From Saprospiraceae bacterium UBA2365 (GTDB lineage: Bacteria; Bacteroidota; Bacteroidia; Chitinophagales; Saprospiraceae), in assembly GCA_002344345.1 (NCBI GenBank), contig DDTL01000091.1, positions 1 through 19,164 on the forward strand: DNA of 19,164 nucleotides, read 5' to 3'. The notes below the pieces were generated by a model. That model was not told where the DNA came from and searched no databases. It saw only the letters and a list, made by a program, of their open reading frames with translations. Below, piece after piece: positions 1-7,387 of this stretch; position 1 is the stretch's first letter; each line of letters begins with the position of its first letter. Position numbers and translations under genes: made by a program.

Positions 1-130
1 ACCGGATTTGCCTGGTCAATTTGGACCGGATTTGCCTGGTCAATTTCACCGGATTTGCCTGGTCAGTTTGAACCGGATTTGCCTGGTCAATTTGGACCGG
101 ATTTGCCTGGTCAGTTTGAACCGGATTTTA
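1..130. repeat. 24-bp tandem repeat array, IS-end-like
   Basis: Five near-identical units start at 1, 25, 48, 72 and 96, with a sixth partial unit at 120. Each begins ACCGGATTTGCCTGGTCA and ends either ATTTGG or GTTTGA; one unit is 23 bp and the rest are 24 bp. The array ends in ACCGGATTTTACA, and the same ending closes a shorter copy near 14.3 kb. Repeated TTGACC/CCGG motifs of this kind resemble the multiple terminal repeats of IS21-family elements. That assignment is an inference, since no transposase gene is present. The window starts inside the array, so the true left boundary is unknown. Confidence 0.8.
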
Positions 131-308
131 CAATGGCTGCCAGATGGCGGGAATAGTTCAAATAAGTGCGCTTACTGCGACCTGTGATAGAAAGTTTTTT
201 CTCAAATCTTTCTATAAGTTCCGCAAATCCACTACCTTGTACCTTGGCACGTGCGATCAATGTGTGCTTTCCTAAATCTACTGACGCTGCGATCAGCACA
301 GGTTCCAT
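111..308 (-). pseudogene. Tyrosine recombinase, N-terminal fragment cut by the repeat array
   Basis: Read on the minus strand, about 59 residues resemble the N-terminal core-binding (SAM-like) domain of Bacteroidota phage-type integrases, ending in the stretch SKRTYLNYSRHLAAI. The frame then runs into the 24-bp repeat array and stops after a few residues encoded by repeat sequence. The whole catalytic domain, with its R-H-R-Y residues, is absent. The reading frame stays open upstream of the ATG at 308. A likely original start (ATG at 355-357, reading MTTKKKAP) is out of frame by one base, as if a base had been gained near 333-336. The gene is thus broken at its 3' end and probably frameshifted at its 5' end. 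Such recombinases often travel with transposable elements in this phylum; no partner gene is visible here. Confidence 0.6.
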
Positions 309-407
309 GACGCTGAAGGTCAGGATTTTAATCGGGAGCTTTCTTTTTTGTTGTCATCTTTTGTTGCTTTTAGTAAAAATCTTAATGACAGCAAATTATA
401 AACCACC

Positions 408-441
408 AAACTTTCGGGCGTGGGAAAGCTACCGAAGGTTT
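408..441. repeat. Hairpin next to attC-A
   Basis: AAACTTTCGG at 408-417 pairs with CCGAAGGTTT at 432-441, with one mismatch and a 14-base loop. It lies upstream of the broken recombinase gene (which reads leftward) and directly abuts the first attC-like site. It could be an end structure of the lost element, a terminator, or an extension of the attC fold. The sequence does not decide between these. Apart from this hairpin I see no gene between 358 and 443. Confidence 0.45.
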
Positions 442-442
442 A

Positions 443-597
443 GTTCAACACGGGTTTTGCGTCAGGCGGGGTGACGTACAAACTTGGAGCTTTATGCTTC
501 TATTCAAGTTCTGTGCTGGTTGACAGTTTTGTGCTCAAGACGCTTCTGTCATGACATGTCCGAAACCCGCCCGAACGCAAAGCCCGAAAACGTTAGC
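443..597 (+). repeat. attC-like recombination site A
   Basis: The left end GTTCAAC (443-449) fits RYYYAAC and the right end GTTAGC (592-597) fits the G^TTRRRY core. Between them, CGGGTTTTGCGTCAGGCGGG (451-470) pairs imperfectly with CCCGCCCGAACGCAAAGCCCG (566-586). The central segment is about 95 bases and has small inverted repeats of its own. At 155 bp it is long for an attC but within the known range of large sites. No gene precedes it in the expected orientation; the recombinase remnant lies there instead. The bases after the core, up to 756, are a gene-free leader for the following cassette. Confidence 0.6.
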
Positions 598-756
598 ATC
601 GATTGAAGCGGGATTGTAGCATGTTTTAAAGCCGCCCCAGAATATTGTGGGAGTTTTGAAGACATAAATTAGCAACCTTGAGATATGTGTCGTATTGCGA
701 GATTCTAATTTGATAGATGCTAAAGAATTTTTTAATTAATTTTTAAAACAAATATT

Positions 757-1308
757 ATGACAAAGTCAAAAGTGCTTTTATCAATCGTTATGGGCTTAGC
801 AATCCTAATTTTGGTATCGTCCTGTTTAAAGGAAGATAGCAAAATTGGACAAAATTCTTCTTTGGAATTAAGAAACACAGTTCCTTATGTTATCAATGGC
901 ATGTTGCATTTTGATAATTATAGTGATTTTGAACTGTACATACAAAATCTGGAAGAATTAGAAAATGATAGTAATCAAGTTAAAATGGCCTACGCCCATC
1001 TGGGAGTTGATCTAACTCAGGAATTTCTTCCAAATCTTACTGACCATCCGGTCGCATTAAGAATGGAACAGCAAATGTCAGGTTTTGTATCTGCCCGAAA
1101 GGCAGAAGAAACTATCATTAACAATGCATTAAACAACGGCGACAATTCAGTGTTTTCAATTGTGTCTGACCCGTTTCTAAAAAGTGCTTTAAACTCCCAT
1201 TATTCAGTTCAAATTGGAACCAGAATATTTAAATTTTTTGACAATGGTGGAGTTGCAATAGTGCTTAATAATGATTGGTCAACATACAATGAAATCAAAA
1301 CAGCTTAA
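757..1308 (+). CDS. Predicted lipoprotein, N-terminal part (ends at an in-frame TAA)
   Basis: The protein starts with a lipoprotein signal peptide: a KSK basic start, a hydrophobic stretch of about 16 residues, and a lipobox LVSSC with the modified cysteine at residue 23. It should therefore be lipidated and placed in the inner or outer membrane, facing the periplasm or the outside. I do not recognise a named domain in the remaining 160 residues. The TAA at 1306-1308 is followed in the same frame by 282 further sense codons, so this is very probably the first 40% of a protein of about 465 residues that has been split by a nonsense change. The gene lies about 160 bp after attC-A and reads in the normal cassette direction. 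If translated alone it would give a 183-residue exported protein. Confidence 0.6.
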   Translation: MTKSKVLLSIVMGLAILILVSSCLKEDSKIGQNSSLELRNTVPYVINGMLHFDNYSDFELYIQNLEELENDSNQVKMAYAHLGVDLTQEFLPNLTDHPVALRMEQQMSGFVSARKAEETIINNALNNGDNSVFSIVSDPFLKSALNSHYSVQIGTRIFKFFDNGGVAIVLNNDWSTYNEIKTA

Positions 1309-2154
1309 TACAATGATTTATTACAGAAAGGGAATCTAATCATTACAAATGATGTAAAAGATATATGGAGCAGATTTTACAATTACAGTCAAGATGGCAG
1401 GGTTACATCAGAAAAAGAGTATGTTGAGCCAGACTTTACGAACGAAGAAAGTCCATTGGCTTGTGATTTATCGGATATGCTTATTGCAACGAACTTAAGT
1501 AATGGTAAAATTAGAGTAGAATTGATAGGATCGACAATGTTCGATATTTATGAGTGGACTTTCAGTGATGGTTCTAAAGCGTATGGAAACCCGATCAATA
1601 TAGACTGTAATCAAAAATCAAATGGCTCAGTTACGCTTGATGTATGGAACCTTAATCCGGGCGTTCCTGCCGGTAAACAAAGAATTTGTCATGGTTCAAT
1701 CCTGTATTATTGCAATTGCGGCGTTAAAAAAGAAAAAAAAGATAAACATATATGGACTAATGCAGGAGGTAGTGGCAAAGAAATTACAATAGAAGCAGCA
1801 ATATGGGTAAAAGATGGTGAGATTGGATGTAAAAGTAAACATTTTGCGAAAAATTTTTTAGGAATTTGGGTTCCGTTGAATCTGATTTTTAATACAACAG
1901 GCGTTTGTGCGAATTTAGCAGGAAGTTTTACAAAAGAGGTATCGCAGGGGAATTGTATAATTGTTAATGTACCGTTCAATGAAAAATGCATGTCAGTTGG
2001 ATCACCTAACGGATCCTGGCAAAATATTATTACTCAAACAGGCAAAAATTTTATAGATCCAGGGAAGCTTTCGTCGGGTCATCGATTGAGATTAAAAACA
2101 GGTGGCACTTTCTTTGGATTTGGTGTTGATAAACCAAGGTTAGTTTTAAATTAG
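1309..2154 (+). pseudogene. C-terminal part of the same lipoprotein gene
   Basis: This continues in exactly the frame of the preceding coding region, directly after the TAA, and stays open to 2154. The first in-frame starts are a TTG at 1456 and an ATG at 1477. The protein-like sequence begins immediately after the stop (YNDLLQKGNLIITNDVKDIW), far upstream of either start, so a separate gene is unlikely. The composition is that of a secreted beta-rich protein with several cysteines (CNCG, CKSK, GVCAN, GNC). I recognise no family. It ends 4 bp before the next gene, which suggests the two were co-transcribed. It may be a true pseudogene, a read-through product, or a sequencing error at one base. 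Confidence 0.6.
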
Positions 2155-2158
2155 CATC

Positions 2159-2878
2159 ATGAATAATCATTATTTATTTATTTTTATCATACTATTTTCA
2201 TGCTGTTCATTAAAAGGGCAGGTTGTAACTTTAGGTTTTGGTCCAACCTATATTTTTGATAAAGAAAGGGTCAGTATGCATCCAGAAGCGAAAGGTAATG
2301 GAGTTGGAGGTAATGATGATTGGTTGTGGCAGGTTAATTATGAGCATTTCCTTAGCAAAAATTGGATAGTGTTTGGGAGGTATTCAAAATATCCAATTGC
2401 TACATTGTTTCATTTTTATAAAGAAAATGAAGGAGGAAGTACAGGGTGGAATGGAACAAATGTCCATAGATTTGATTTTGGCATTGGATACAACATTTTT
2501 TCTCAAGGTAACTTTATTGTACAGCCGAACCTGGGGTTAGGTCTTCAAAGGTCCATTCCTGATGGTAGCGAAATTATTGGTAACGAAATACCTCAAGGCA
2601 TAAAACCTGACAATTTTGAATTATTAAATACTATTAAATCTCAAGCATTTTCTAACACCCAATTAGTCCCAATTGTTGGCGTAAAATTTGGTTTTGCTTT
2701 TTGGGGAAGACTTGAGTTATTTATGGAAGTACAGCAAGTATTTGGTCACAAAACCATTCAGGAGTTGAGAATGAGTTATAGTTACAAGGGTATTGTGCAA
2801 CCGGAAGCAATAAGTTATTCAGATGGGACCGGAAGATTTTTGTCATTAGGGCTGGGTTATAGATTTATAAAGCAATAA
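2159..2878 (+). CDS. Predicted outer-membrane beta-barrel protein
   Basis: The 239-residue product begins with a hydrophobic signal peptide (roughly residues 1-20, cleavage plausible before GQVV). The rest is made of alternating polar and aromatic strands with glycine turns, such as LGFGPTYIF, RFDFGIGYNIF, VQPNLGLGL and VGVKFGFAF. It ends FLSLGLGYRFIKQ, with the aromatic residue near the C-terminus typical of barrel insertion signals. It is about the size of a small 8-stranded barrel. It starts 4 bp after the lipoprotein gene, so the two probably form one transcription unit and may act together at the outer membrane. No exact family is recognised, and the function is unknown. An attC-like site begins 20 bp after its stop, so this pair looks like a two-gene integron cassette. 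Confidence 0.7.
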   Translation: MNNHYLFIFIILFSCCSLKGQVVTLGFGPTYIFDKERVSMHPEAKGNGVGGNDDWLWQVNYEHFLSKNWIVFGRYSKYPIATLFHFYKENEGGSTGWNGTNVHRFDFGIGYNIFSQGNFIVQPNLGLGLQRSIPDGSEIIGNEIPQGIKPDNFELLNTIKSQAFSNTQLVPIVGVKFGFAFWGRLELFMEVQQVFGHKTIQELRMSYSYKGIVQPEAISYSDGTGRFLSLGLGYRFIKQ

Positions 2879-2898
2879 AGTAAATAAAACAACACGAT

Positions 2899-2964
2899 GC
2901 TAACAATGCATTGAATGAAAGGCAGCCCTATCGGGACTGCCCTTCATCAATGCAAAGCGCTGGC
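2899..2964 (+). repeat. attC-like recombination site B, damaged core
   Basis: GCTAAC (2899-2904) opens a compact fold in which GCATTGAATGAAAGGCAG pairs with CTGCCCTTCATCAATGC around a short CCTATCGGGA-type loop. The closing core reads GCTGGC (2959-2964) where GTTGGC or GTTAGC is expected, so the base after the cleavage position is C rather than T. The 10 bases CGATGCTAAC (2895-2904) are the exact reverse complement of GTTAGCATCG at the right end of site A (592-601). That is what an integrated cassette with matching ends should show. Total length is 66 bp, typical of short attC sites. Confidence 0.65.
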
Positions 2965-3108
2965 AACAAGTGTAAAAAGACAGACGACCAGACAGAAACG
3001 ATATTGATAAATTGAAAATAGAAAAGATTTAGCTTTTTGACAGGACAGTCCAATTTGATGGAAATTTATTTTGTTTTTTTCTTCCCCCCGCAAAAAAAGG
3101 CAGAAACC

Positions 3109-3193
3109 CCACCCACATTGCACACATTGGCAAGCCCCACATGCCAACGCTGCAACCGAAGCTTTGCCAAAGAGTGCAATTTTGCCTACCCAC
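3109..3193. repeat. Flanking direct repeat, left copy
   Basis: This stretch, containing TGCCAACGCTGCAACCGAAG and GCTTTGCCAAAGAG, has a clearly related copy in the same orientation at 11761-11847 (by eye about three quarters identical, with small indels). The pair brackets the entire restriction-modification locus. It may be a dispersed Bacteroidota repeat or a trace of the recombination that placed the locus here. The bases between attC-B and this repeat hold no gene I can support. Confidence 0.6.
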
Positions 3194-3225
3194 TCAGAAC
3201 TAACAATAGAAGCAGTATTTTTTAT

Positions 3226-3256
3226 ATTGCAAAACGAGATAAAAAATCTATTTTTG
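3226..3256 (+). promoter_or_regulatory. Bacteroidota-type promoter for xre-hsd operon
   Basis: TATTTTTG at 3249-3256 is an exact TAnnTTTG -7 element. ATTG at 3226-3229 gives a -33 element with a 19-base spacer, as in the Bacteroides consensus. Transcription would begin near 3261, leaving a very short leader before the xre start at 3277. Confidence 0.6.
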
Positions 3257-3276
3257 AGGATTCAATTCTAAAATCA

Positions 3277-3468
3277 ATGAATAGAATAAAGGAAGTATTA
3301 GAAGAAAAAGGAATCAAGCAAAAATGGCTTGCTGAAAAGCTAGGTAAAAGCTATAACATGGTTAATGGTTATGTGCAAAACAGACAGCAACCTAAACTTG
3401 AAATTCTATTTGAAATTGCTGAGATTTTAGGCGTAAATCCAAAGGACTTAATAAGGGAAACAAAATGA
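3277..3468 (+). CDS. XRE-family helix-turn-helix regulator
   Basis: This 63-residue protein is a bare Cro/C1-type helix-turn-helix domain. Helices two and three span roughly residues 14-34 (KQKWLAEKLGKSYNMVNGYV), followed by the usual NRQQPKLEILFEIAEILGV. I chose the ATG at 3277 because the frame upstream is repeat and promoter sequence and because the product then matches the size of minimal XRE regulators. Its stop overlaps the hsdM start (ATGA), so the two are translationally coupled. By analogy with C proteins and other regulators placed ahead of modification genes, it probably controls timing or level of the restriction locus from the promoter just upstream. That role is inferred. Confidence 0.85.
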   Translation: MNRIKEVLEEKGIKQKWLAEKLGKSYNMVNGYVQNRQQPKLEILFEIAEILGVNPKDLIRETK

Positions 3469-5012
3469 CAAGCATAGCACAAAGACAAGAATTGCAAGCT
3501 AAAATTTGGAAAATAGCCAACGAGGTTCGTGGCTCGGTTGATGGATGGGACTTTAAACAGTTTGTTTTAGGAACGCTTTTCTATCGCTTTATTAGTGAAA
3601 ACTTCACCAATTACATTGAAGGTGGTGATGAAAGTGTAAACTATGCAAAATACCCTGATAAAGACATTACACCCGAAATAAAAGACGATGCGATAAAAAC
3701 CAAAGGTTATTTCATTTATCCGAGTCAACTTTTTGTGAATATTGCCAAAACAGCCAATACAAACCCCAATCTGAATACAGACTTAAAAGCTATTTTTGAC
3801 GCTATTGAAAGTTCTGCAAATGGTTATCCATCCGAACCAGATATAAAAGGATTGTTTGCCGACTTTGACACTACAAGCACACGACTTGGCAATACCGTTG
3901 AAGGTAAAAACGCTCGTTTAGCTGCCGTTTTGAAAGGTGTAGAAGAATTGAATTTTGGTAATTTCGAGGACAATCAAATCGACCTTTTTGGCGATGCTTA
4001 TGAATTTCTAATATCCAATTATGCCGCCAATGCAGGTAAATCAGGAGGTGAGTTTTTTACGCCTCAGCATGTATCAAAACTCATCGCACAACTTGCCATG
4101 CACAAGCAGACAACAGTAAATAAAATTTATGACCCTGCGGCAGGTTCTGGTTCTTTACTTCTGCAAGCCAAAAAACACTTTGACAATCATATTATTGAAG
4201 AAGGTTTTTATGGGCAAGAAGTAAACCATACGACGTATAACCTTGCCCGTATGAACATGTTTTTGCACAACATCAACTACGACAAGTTTAATATTGCCCT
4301 TGGAAATACACTCATTGACCCACACTATGGCGATGAAAAACCATTTGATGCCATCGTTTCTAATCCTCCTTATTCCATTAATTGGATAGGTAGTGATGAT
4401 CCAACGCTTATTAATGACGACCGATTTGCTCCTGCAGGTATATTGGCTCCTAAATCAAAGGCCGATTTTGCATTTGTATTACATGCATTATACTATCTAT
4501 CAAGTAAAGGCAGGGCAGCTATTGTTTGTTTCCCTGGTATCTTTTACCGTAGCGGTGCAGAGCAGAAAATAAGAAAGTACTTAGTGGATAATAACTTTGT
4601 AGAGACCGTCATTTCTTTAGCTCCGAATCTGTTCTATGGAACATCAATAGCTGTTAATATTCTCGTTCTGTCAAAACATAAAACTGAAAATAAAACCCAG
4701 TTTATTGATGCAAGCGGGGAAGATTTTTTTAAGAAAGCCACCAACAACAATGTCCTGGAAGATAAACACATTGAGGCGATTATGCACATGTTCGAAAGCA
4801 AAGCCAATGTGGCACATGTGGCTAAGACTATTGACAATGGCACGATTGCAGAAAACGATTATAACCTCTCGGTTAGTTCGTATGTGGAGGCAAAGGATAA
4901 CCGTGAGTATATTGATATTTCAGAATTGAATGCAGAAATTGTTACTACAGTAGAGAAGATAAATAAGTTGCGGGCTGATATTGATTTAATTGTAAAGGAG
5001 ATTGAGGGATGA
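3465..5012 (+). CDS. hsdM: Type I restriction-modification system, DNA methyltransferase subunit M
   Basis: This is the N6-adenine methyltransferase subunit of a type I enzyme. It forms M2S with the specificity subunit and methylates host DNA. The 515-residue length is normal for HsdM. A helical N-terminal domain (about residues 5-165) is followed by the conserved GGEFFTP (194-200), the SAM-binding motif DPAAGSGS (223-230) and the catalytic NPPYS (300-304). The C-terminal tail is helical and would contact HsdS. All expected residues are present, so it should be active. It overlaps the xre gene upstream and the RhuM gene downstream by four bases each. Confidence 0.97.
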   Translation: MTSIAQRQELQAKIWKIANEVRGSVDGWDFKQFVLGTLFYRFISENFTNYIEGGDESVNYAKYPDKDITPEIKDDAIKTKGYFIYPSQLFVNIAKTANTNPNLNTDLKAIFDAIESSANGYPSEPDIKGLFADFDTTSTRLGNTVEGKNARLAAVLKGVEELNFGNFEDNQIDLFGDAYEFLISNYAANAGKSGGEFFTPQHVSKLIAQLAMHKQTTVNKIYDPAAGSGSLLLQAKKHFDNHIIEEGFYGQEVNHTTYNLARMNMFLHNINYDKFNIALGNTLIDPHYGDEKPFDAIVSNPPYSINWIGSDDPTLINDDRFAPAGILAPKSKADFAFVLHALYYLSSKGRAAIVCFPGIFYRSGAEQKIRKYLVDNNFVETVISLAPNLFYGTSIAVNILVLSKHKTENKTQFIDASGEDFFKKATNNNVLEDKHIEAIMHMFESKANVAHVAKTIDNGTIAENDYNLSVSSYVEAKDNREYIDISELNAEIVTTVEKINKLRADIDLIVKEIEG

Positions 5013-6052
5013 GCAACAAAAAAACAAACAAAGATATAGTTAGATCGTCAGCAGCAGAGTATTTAACTTTTATTGCCGCCACAGGCGAAAATGGCGTGGA
5101 GGTGGTGTATGCCGATGAAAATATTTGGCTATCGCAAAAAATGATGGGAGTGCTTTACGATTTGAATGTAAGAACCATTAGCGAACATCTGCAAAAGATA
5201 TTTACAGACAACGAGTTAAACCAATATTCAGTTATCCGGAAATTCCGGATAACTGCCATCGATGGCAAAAGCTACGAAACCCAGCACTACAACCTTTCGG
5301 CTATCATTGCGGTAGGATATAAGGTAAATTCAGAGCGAGCGGTACAGTTTAGAAAATGGGCAACGCAAATCGTGCAAGAGTTTACTATCAAAGGTTTTGC
5401 GATGGATGATGAACGCTTGAAAAATGATGGCACCATACTTGGCAAAAAATATTTTGAGGAACAACTGCAGCGGATACGAGAAATCAGATTGAGCGAGCGG
5501 AAATTCTATCAGAAAATAACCGACATTTATGCTACTGCCATTGATTATGATGTAACTGCCTCGGCCACAAAACGTTTTTTTGCAACGGTGCAAAACAAGT
5601 TGCATTGGGCAATACATGGCAATACCGCCGCAGAAATCATTGTAACCCGAGCCGATCACCAAAAAGATAACATGGGGCTAACTACTTGGAAAGACGCACC
5701 GAAAGGTAAAATCCAGAAATTTGATGTAAGCGTTGCCAAAAACTATCTTTCCGAAAAAGAGATGCAGCAGCTACAGCGCTTGGTTTCTGCATACCTGGAC
5801 ATTGCGGAAGATATGGCAACAAGGCAAATTCCCATGACCATGGAAGATTGGGAGACTCGCCTAAATAGATTTATTGAGGCTACAGACAGAAACGTGCTGC
5901 AAGATGCCGGAAAAGTTACTGCCGAAATTGCAAAAGCCCATGCCGAAACCGAATTCGAAAAATACAGAATTATACAAGATAGATTGTTTGAAAGCGACTT
6001 TGATAAAATGATAAAACAACTTCCATCTAAAAATAACAACGATATAAAATGA
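5009..6052 (+). CDS. RhuM family protein, intact
   Basis: The 347-residue protein matches the virulence RhuM family. It has an N-terminal domain of the pattern ENIWLSQKMMGVLYDLNVRTI..HLQKIF...EL....S, followed by KSYETQHYNLSAIIAVGYKVNS and a helical C-terminal half. The biochemical function of RhuM is not established. Related proteins are often found inside type I restriction loci, between the M and S genes or near them, as here. ATGA overlaps on both sides place it in one coupled operon, xre-hsdM-RhuM-hsdS. The N-terminal segment has a KilA-N/antirepressor-like look, so DNA binding or control of the restriction complex is possible, but that is inference. A truncated paralogue lies 1.9 kb downstream. 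Confidence 0.88.
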   Translation: MSNKKTNKDIVRSSAAEYLTFIAATGENGVEVVYADENIWLSQKMMGVLYDLNVRTISEHLQKIFTDNELNQYSVIRKFRITAIDGKSYETQHYNLSAIIAVGYKVNSERAVQFRKWATQIVQEFTIKGFAMDDERLKNDGTILGKKYFEEQLQRIREIRLSERKFYQKITDIYATAIDYDVTASATKRFFATVQNKLHWAIHGNTAAEIIVTRADHQKDNMGLTTWKDAPKGKIQKFDVSVAKNYLSEKEMQQLQRLVSAYLDIAEDMATRQIPMTMEDWETRLNRFIEATDRNVLQDAGKVTAEIAKAHAETEFEKYRIIQDRLFESDFDKMIKQLPSKNNNDIK

Positions 6053-7323
6053 ATTATTTAAATAAATTATTAGAGGGCACAAAAGTGGAATGGAAAACGC
6101 TATGGGAAGTAACTATTTGGGATAAAAGATTTAATGCGGTTGAGAATTACAAACAACCTCAAACAAAAAAATATTATTATTTGCTTTCTAATGAAATAAA
6201 ACCACTCATATTATCGAAAGGTAATGTAAAATTACTTTCTACAAATGAAACGGATTGGTGGACATCTGAGGAGTTAGGTGGTAATAAAATTACTAATGCT
6301 GAAATAGTTGCTATTCCTTGGGGTGGTAATCCAATAGTTCAATATTATAAAGGAAAATTCTTAACAGGTGATAATAGAATTGCGGTATCAATTAATAAAG
6401 ATTATCTTGACACAAAATACTTATTTTACTTTTTAAAAAATAATATTTCATTGATTAGCTCCTTTTATAGAGGTTCTGGTATTAAACATCCAGATATGGC
6501 TGCTGTACTAGACATGCAAATCCCCATACCCCCTTTATCCATTCAGCAAGAAATAGTCCGTATTCTCGACACATTTACAGAGCTTACAACAGAGCTTACA
6601 ACAGAGCTTACAGCGAGGAAAAAACAGTATGAGTATTATAGGGAGCAGTTGTTAGATTTTAGTGGTCAGGGGTTAGTGGTTAGTGGTCAGGGATTAGTGG
6701 TTAGTGGTCAGAGAGAAGTGGTGTGGAAGACGCTGGGGGAAGAAAGTATTGGTAAATTTATTCGAGGCGGTGGCTTACAGAAAAAAGACTTTACAGAAAC
6801 AGGAGTTGGATGTATTCACTATGGTCAAATCTATACGTTCTACCAAACATACGCTGATACAACCAAATCATTTGTTTCAGAGGAATTTGCAAAGAAAGCA
6901 AGAATGGCTAAACATGGAGATTTGGTAATTGCAACAACAAGTGAAAATGATGAAGATGTTTGTAAAGCAGTAGTATGGTTGGGAGAAGAAGAAATTGCAG
7001 TGAGTAGTGACGCTTGTTTTTATTCACACAATTTGAATCCAAAATACGTTGCCTATTTTTTTCAAACAGAACAATTTCAAAAGCAAAAACGACCTTTTAT
7101 AACAGGTACAAAAGTCAGACGTGTAAATGCAGATGATTTAGCTAAAATTAAAATCCCTGTTCCTTCAACAGAAGAACAAGAACGTATTGTTTCAATCCTT
7201 GATAAATTCGATATTCTCACTACCTCAATCAGCGAAGGATTACCGAAAGAGATTGAATTAAGGAAAAAGCAATACGAATATTACCGTGATTTATTATTAA
7301 CGTTTCCAAAGTCTGAATTATGA
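6049..7323 (+). CDS. hsdS: Type I restriction-modification system, specificity subunit S
   Basis: This 424-residue protein sets the DNA target of the complex. It has two target-recognition domains, about residues 12-165 and 224-375. Each opens with a related motif (VEWKTL and VVWKTLGE) and each is followed by a conserved coiled-coil region (ARKKQYEYYREQLLDF and LRKKQYEYYRDLLLTF). Between the two halves are two in-frame repeats: TTEL-type residues 177-188, from three perfect 12-bp units, and residues 205-221, encoded by heptamer repeats. In EcoR124-type enzymes the number of such TAEL units sets the spacing of the two half-sites, so this gene may vary in spacing. The start overlaps the RhuM stop. 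The gene is complete, with normal length. Confidence 0.95.
   Translation: MNYLNKLLEGTKVEWKTLWEVTIWDKRFNAVENYKQPQTKKYYYLLSNEIKPLILSKGNVKLLSTNETDWWTSEELGGNKITNAEIVAIPWGGNPIVQYYKGKFLTGDNRIAVSINKDYLDTKYLFYFLKNNISLISSFYRGSGIKHPDMAAVLDMQIPIPPLSIQQEIVRILDTFTELTTELTTELTARKKQYEYYREQLLDFSGQGLVVSGQGLVVSGQREVVWKTLGEESIGKFIRGGGLQKKDFTETGVGCIHYGQIYTFYQTYADTTKSFVSEEFAKKARMAKHGDLVIATTSENDEDVCKAVVWLGEEEIAVSSDACFYSHNLNPKYVAYFFQTEQFQKQKRPFITGTKVRRVNADDLAKIKIPVPSTEEQERIVSILDKFDILTTSISEGLPKEIELRKKQYEYYRDLLLTFPKSEL
6577..6612 (+). repeat. Three 12-bp repeats in hsdS (TTEL)
   Basis: ACAGAGCTTACA occurs three times without change, encoding T-E-L-T. It lies in the central spacer between the two recognition domains, just before the ARKKQYEYY coiled coil. 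Gain or loss of a unit keeps the frame and adds or removes four residues, the same length as the TAEL repeats of EcoR124I. Confidence 0.9.
6664..6712 (+). repeat. Seven heptamer repeats in hsdS linker
   Basis: The units read GGTCAGG, GGTTAGT, GGTTAGT, GGTCAGG, GATTAGT, GGTTAGT and GGTCAGA. Grouped in threes they form two 21-bp units that encode repeated VVSGQGL. The frame used is one that avoids the TAG and TGA present in the other frames. Heptamers of the same family occur at 8171-8260 and, inverted, at 8622-8651. Slippage by one heptamer would shift the frame and remove the second recognition domain. Confidence 0.85.
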
Positions 7324-7326
7324 TTT

Positions 7327-7383
7327 TTAGGATTTTAAGATGATAGGATTAATCCTACAATCCTTTAATCTTATAAATCCTAA
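7327..7383. repeat. AT-rich palindrome after hsdS
   Basis: TTAGGATTTTAAGAT (7327-7341) pairs with ATCTTATAAATCCTAA (7368-7383), with one base bulged. Nested inside is a perfect palindrome AGGATTAATCCT (7345-7356). It starts four bases after the hsdS stop codon. It could serve as a transcription terminator or as a recombination structure; there is no clean T-tract. Its right half overlaps the left 41-bp flank of the GxxExxY module. Confidence 0.5.
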
Positions 7384-7387
7384 TTCA

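Noticed and set aside
1..130. Origin iterons or a satellite array
   Set aside because: No replication gene is nearby, and a short copy with the same end at 14.3 kb fits a mobile-element terminus better.
166..474. Open frame of 102 codons on the plus strand
   Set aside because: It lies antisense to the recombinase fragment and runs into the left arm of attC-A. The composition is not protein-like and no family is recognised.
2947..3271. Frames of about 66 codons on both strands and the 80-codon upstream extension of xre
   Set aside because: They translate the direct repeat and attC-B; the real XRE protein starts at 3277 behind a consensus promoter.
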